From contig JAFASD010000445.1 in NCBI GenBank assembly GCA_019244945.1, positions 1 to 16,177 on the forward strand: a DNA stretch of 16,177 nucleotides. Reading direction: 5' to 3'. Below are positions 14,423-16,177 of the stretch, in pieces (positions within the stretch are counted from its first letter, which is position 1; each line of letters starts with the position of its first letter). Below the pieces are notes generated by a model. The model saw nothing but the letters and a program-made list of their open reading frames with translations, did not search any database and was not told the origin of the DNA. The position numbers and the translations under genes are program-made. Origin of the DNA: Acidobacteriaceae bacterium (GTDB taxonomy: Bacteria > Acidobacteriota > Terriglobia > Bryobacterales > Bryobacteraceae).

Positions 14423-15925
14423 ATGGCCAGCACCAATCAGATGATTACGAAGTCGCTCGGAGGCATTTCGCCCGTGATCGCCGTCCACCGCGGGGCTGCA
14501 AAACCGCTGCATCGCCAGATTTACGACGCCTATCGCGACGGCATCACGGCTGGCCAGCTCTCACCCGGCCAGCAAGTCCCCTCCAGCCGAGCCCTCTCCT
14601 CGGAACTCGGCATTTCTCGGATTCCAATCCTGGAGGCCTATTCGCAGCTCTTGGCGGAAGGCTATTTTGAAAGCCGGGCGGGCACCGGAACATTCGTGTC
14701 GAGTTCGCTCCCCGATCAGCTCGCATCGTCGGCGCATTGGTCTGCCGAGCTGTCGCAATCGGGATCACGCAGGGTGTCGCGCCGAGCCGACCTTACCGTT
14801 TGGCGAAGGCCATGGATGCACAGCTCCGGCCCGTTCAGCATCGGCCAATTGGCGTTCGATCATTTTCCTTTCAGTGTCTGGTCGACTCTGATGGCGCGGC
14901 GCGCTCGAAAAGTGAATGCGAGTTCGCTCAACTACAGCGACGCCATGGGAGATAAAGAATTCCGCGAAACACTGGCGCTGTATCTCCGAACTTCGCGCGG
15001 AGTTCACTGCGACCCCGGGCAGATTATGATCGTCAGCGGCTCTCAGCAGGCGTTGGATCTATGCGCGCGCATTCTGGTCGATCCCGGCGATCCTGTTTGG
15101 GTCGAGGAGCCTGGATACGGACTGATGCGGCACGCTCTCAAGCTCGCAGGATGCCGGCTGATTCCTGTCCCGGTCGATGATCAGGGACTGGATGTCGCGG
15201 CGGGCATCAAGAAATCTGCTACGGCCCGCGCGGCGTACGTTACGCCTTCTCATCAATATCCCCTGGGTGCCACGATGAGCGCCTCACGTCGCATGCAACT
15301 GCTCGACTGGGCGCACAAAGTCGATTCCTGGATTGTAGAAGACGATTACGACAGTGAGTATCGATACGAAAGCATGCCCATTGCCTCCTTGCAAGGGCTC
15401 GACCAAGGCTCGCGCGTCATCTACATCGGTACGTTCAGTAAGACTCTGTTCCCGTCGCTACGCATTGGCTATATCGTGATTCCACCCGATCTGGTGGATC
15501 GCTTTGCGACCGTGCGCGGCGCCACCGATATCTGCGCGCCGCATTTTTATCAGAGCGTGCTCACCGACTTCATCGATCAAGGCCACTATGCACGACACCT
15601 GCGAAAAACGCGCCTGATCTATAACGAGCGAAGATACACGCTGGTCAATGCTCTTCAACGCGCATTTGGTTCCGGCTTGCAGATCATGGGAGCAGAGGCG
15701 GGAATGCACGTAGCGGTGACGCTCCCGCCAGGCTTAGAGGATTACGAGATTTCACTCCGAGCCGCGGAACAGAATCTGTGGATATGGCCGTTATCGACAA
15801 CCTATATGGGTAAGAACACCCGCCAGGGTTTCATTCTTGGATTCGGCAGCACAAAATTAAGTGAAATGCCGAAAGCAGTCCGGTGCCTGCAGGAAGTTGT
15901 TTTGACACGTCAGAAGCGTGGGTAA
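14423..15925 (+). CDS. MocR/PdxR-type transcriptional regulator (GntR HTH plus class I aminotransferase-like domain)
   Basis: The 500-residue protein has a GntR-type winged helix at about 26-95 (PLHRQIYDAYRDGI, LSPGQQVPSSRALSSELGIS, EGYFESRAGTGTFV). A linker leads to a fold-type I aminotransferase-like domain at about 135-495. Key motifs are GSQQALDLCARIL at 206-218, YVTPSHQYPLG at 272-282, EDDYDSEYRY at 306-315 and GTFSKTLFPSLRIGY at 336-350, in which K340 is the expected PLP-linking Lys. Such proteins sense PLP or an amino compound and usually control an adjacent divergent gene, often in vitamin B6, GABA, taurine or amino-acid metabolism. No pdx or gab genes are in view; the divergent neighbour is the TonB-dependent receptor. 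The ATG at 14423 is the first start after an in-frame stop at 14408. It has no evident Shine-Dalgarno sequence, so initiation may be leaderless or weak. The effector is unknown. Confidence 0.93.
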   Translation: MASTNQMITKSLGGISPVIAVHRGAAKPLHRQIYDAYRDGITAGQLSPGQQVPSSRALSSELGISRIPILEAYSQLLAEGYFESRAGTGTFVSSSLPDQLASSAHWSAELSQSGSRRVSRRADLTVWRRPWMHSSGPFSIGQLAFDHFPFSVWSTLMARRARKVNASSLNYSDAMGDKEFRETLALYLRTSRGVHCDPGQIMIVSGSQQALDLCARILVDPGDPVWVEEPGYGLMRHALKLAGCRLIPVPVDDQGLDVAAGIKKSATARAAYVTPSHQYPLGATMSASRRMQLLDWAHKVDSWIVEDDYDSEYRYESMPIASLQGLDQGSRVIYIGTFSKTLFPSLRIGYIVIPPDLVDRFATVRGATDICAPHFYQSVLTDFIDQGHYARHLRKTRLIYNERRYTLVNALQRAFGSGLQIMGAEAGMHVAVTLPPGLEDYEISLRAAEQNLWIWPLSTTYMGKNTRQGFILGFGSTKLSEMPKAVRCLQEVVLTRQKRG

Positions 15926-15960
15926 CCGTTTACGGAGATGATTGGTCACGTATATTTGGA

Positions 15961-15967
15961 AAGGAGG
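15961..15967 (+). promoter_or_regulatory. Strong Shine-Dalgarno sequence deciding a GTG start
   Basis: AAGGAGG lies 5 bp before the GTG at 15973 and is close to the full anti-Shine-Dalgarno complement. It favours that GTG over the ATG at 15971, whose frame stops after six codons, and over the in-frame ATG at 16012, which has no well-spaced site. Confidence 0.7.
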
Positions 15968-15972
15968 GACAT

Positions 15973-16177
15973 GTGGCCGGAACTCCGGTGAACATACAGA
16001 GCACAGAAGGCATGCCACCACTCCGTCTTATATCTATTTCTGCCCGTGCCGGCGAGGTTTTCTCGAACCAAGAAAAAGCACTCCACTGGTTGCGTTCGCC
16101 TAATCCGTCTCTGAACGGTTTGACGCCACTCGAAGCCGCAACCACGGATACTGGCTATCAAGAAGTCGAAGATATCC
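15973..16177 (+). CDS. MbcA/ParS/Xre-type antitoxin, toxin-binding domain, cut by the window edge
   Basis: Sixty-eight codons are visible before the right edge. From about residue 26 the protein reads ARAGEVFSNQEKALHWLRSP, then NPSLNGLTPLEAATTDTGYQ and EVEDI. This matches the MbcA/ParS/Xre antitoxin C-terminal domain (DUF2384): a vF-x-x-x-x-kAl-WL helix, a P-N-x-x-L-x-G-x-TPLE turn, a TD-x-G helix and a VE-x-x end. Proteins of this family neutralise RES-domain toxins that degrade NAD or modify other targets, and the antitoxin gene usually precedes the toxin gene. Only about 25 residues precede the domain, so the N-terminal helix-turn-helix part of the full-length family is missing or very short. 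Start choice rests on the strong Shine-Dalgarno sequence. The gene begins 47 bp after the MocR stop. The stop codon and any partner toxin are outside the window. Confidence 0.75.
   Translation, partial: MAGTPVNIQSTEGMPPLRLISISARAGEVFSNQEKALHWLRSPNPSLNGLTPLEAATTDTGYQEVEDI

Noticed and set aside
15930..16161. Minus-strand open frames at the right edge
   Set aside because: They are antisense to the MbcA-type antitoxin frame, which has family motifs and a strong Shine-Dalgarno sequence.

Overview
The window looks like a piece of an Acidobacteriota chromosome, probably from the Terriglobia/Bryobacter-Solibacter side. This is inferred from gene content and not from a marker gene: a large Oar-type TonB-dependent receptor with an N-terminal carboxypeptidase-regulatory domain, a Ser/Thr kinase fused to a TolB-like domain and TPRs, a PEP-CTERM protein, a TIR protein and a secreted DUF1223 protein. 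Coding density is high. The longest gene-free gap is 176 bp, and I saw no RNA genes, CRISPR array, insertion sequence or long repeat.

Left part (1-6281), signalling and conflict genes. A 5'-truncated gene of unknown family sits 3 bp upstream of a MazF/PemK-type toxin gene, so it is a candidate non-canonical antitoxin. On the minus strand come a TIR-domain gene and a one-membrane-pass TPR gene. Their reading frames suggest that they were once a single TIR-TM-TPR protein split by a one-base indel. Divergent from them is a 1190-residue protein with a zinc ribbon, two tandem kinase domains, a membrane segment, a TolB/FlgO-like domain and TPRs. Its second kinase has an altered HRD motif.

Middle part (6272-10851), surface and metabolism genes. 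A PEP-CTERM surface protein gene overlaps the kinase gene tail to tail. It is divergent from a periplasmic GH3 beta-glucosidase of the BglX type, which has a LacI-operator-like palindrome just before its start. A divergent Fpg/Nei-family DNA glycosylase follows after 20 bp. Convergent to it is a secreted DUF1223 gene, which lies 22 bp downstream of the TonB-dependent receptor gene and is probably in the same transcript.

Right part (10874-16177). The 1129-residue receptor is divergent from a MocR-type (GntR plus aminotransferase-like) regulator. Their shared 159-bp intergenic region holds two direct copies of a 9-bp motif 24 bp apart, a plausible MocR operator. The right edge cuts an MbcA/ParS/Xre-type antitoxin gene with a GTG start behind a strong Shine-Dalgarno sequence. 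Its RES-domain toxin would be expected just past the edge. The window is thus flanked by toxin-antitoxin-type genes on both sides, with ordinary chromosomal-looking genes between them.
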